The position numbers were made by a program, and so were the translations under genes. Of a DNA stretch of 5,081 nt, positions 4,944 through 5,081 are shown one piece after another (position 1 is the first letter of the stretch; the number at the start of each line of letters is the position of its first letter). The stretch lies in NCBI GenBank assembly GCA_016874945.1, contig VGSO01000231.1:1-5081 (forward strand), written 5' to 3'. The notes beneath the pieces were generated by a model, which worked only from the letters and a program-made list of their open reading frames with translations, was not told the DNA's origin and searched no databases. The DNA is from Deltaproteobacteria bacterium. GTDB lineage: Bacteria; Desulfobacterota; Desulfobaccia; Desulfobaccales; 0-14-0-80-60-11.

Positions 4944-4996
4944 CAGTAATCAGTAATCAGTGAGCAGTGAGCAGTGAGCAGTTGCCAGTGGGCAGG
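4944..4996. repeat. Heptad array CAGTAAT/CAGTGAG immediately before the hydrolase start
   Basis: Seven units at a strict 7-bp period are present: CAGTAAT twice, CAGTGAG three times, CAGTTGC and CAGTGGG, then a partial CAGG. The invariant core is CAGT; the last three bases change in steps, as if units were duplicated locally after mutation. It begins 5 bp from the ATG and would form most of the 5' leader. The unit differs from the ACCGAAA family although the period is the same. Confidence 0.92.
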
Positions 4997-5007
4997 AATG
5001 TAGCTTT

Positions 5008-5036
5008 ACCGCCAACCCGTTAACCCGCCACCCCGC
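5008..5036. repeat. Degenerate heptad-like series of ACCCG words
   Basis: ACCGCCA, ACCCGTTA, ACCCGCC and ACCCCGC follow each other at 7-8 base spacing. This may be a decayed array of the same kind, or simply a C-rich patch. One unit is 8 bases long, unlike the other arrays. Confidence 0.35.
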
Positions 5037-5039
5037 TTC

Positions 5040-5067
5040 CTTATAAATCATTTTTTTATCATGAAAA
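5040..5067 (-). promoter_or_regulatory. Possible sigma-70 promoter of the hydrolase gene
   Basis: On the minus strand TTTTCA (5062-5067) lies 16 bases before TATAAG (5040-5045), resembling -35 (4 of 6) and -10 (5 of 6) boxes in an AT-rich patch. Transcription would start near 5033 and give a leader of about 95 bases that includes the CAGTAAT heptad array. Chance is quite possible in such AT-rich DNA. Confidence 0.3.
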
Positions 5068-5081
5068 TGCCGAATCGGAAA

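Noticed and set aside
231..4996. CRISPR array
   Set aside because: The repeats are 7-bp head-to-tail units without spacers and no cas gene is present.

Overview
The window (5,081 bases) looks like a piece of a GC-rich bacterial chromosome with four intact protein genes, all on the minus strand, so transcription runs from high to low coordinates. In that order they are an alpha/beta-hydrolase of the KANL3/Tex30 type (4938-4270), a sigma-54-dependent NtrC-type response regulator (4009-2636), an agmatinase-family ureohydrolase (2305-1430) and a bacterial deoxyhypusine-synthase-like enzyme (1334-270). Coding DNA is GC-rich. The gaps are strikingly AT-rich and full of repeats. Gene content plus this intergenic style suggest an environmental Desulfobacterota (deltaproteobacterial, Syntrophobacter/Desulfobacca-like) genome. 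That placement is inference from memory; no marker gene is present.

Layout: 1-269 is AT-rich, non-coding sequence ending in a 7-bp tandem array that touches the stop codon of the DHS-like gene. Between that gene and the agmatinase gene lie only 95 bp, holding a long imperfect palindrome (30-base arms, 1354-1419) and a perfect 7-bp hairpin (1429-1448) that contains the agmatinase stop codon. 2306-2635 is a 330-bp gap with two heptad arrays and three small palindromes. 4010-4269 is a 260-bp gap with three heptad arrays. 4939-5081 carries another heptad array directly before the hydrolase start, plus a possible promoter.

Function: the agmatinase and DHS-like genes form a coherent polyamine pair. 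Agmatinase makes putrescine from agmatine. Bacterial DHS-like proteins, in organisms without eIF5A, are known or suspected to transfer aminobutyl groups between small polyamines (for example homospermidine formation). The regulator and the hydrolase have no visible functional tie to them, and the large repeat-filled gaps argue that they are separate transcription units.

The most unusual signal is not a gene. Seven clear tandem arrays, and one doubtful one, all have a period of 7 bp but differ in unit sequence (ACCGAAA, ACCGAAG, AGTTTCA, GGTTTTC/GGGTTTC, CAGTAAT/CAGTGAG). Three lie at or within 2 bp of a stop codon, and those upstream of genes lie 5-28 bp from a start codon. Within gaps they face each other, so that in the direction of transcription a pyrimidine-rich array follows the stop and, in two gaps, a purine-rich array precedes the next start. 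In the 4010-4269 gap the opposed arrays are inverted repeats matching at 28 of 31 positions around a 96-bp AT-rich core.
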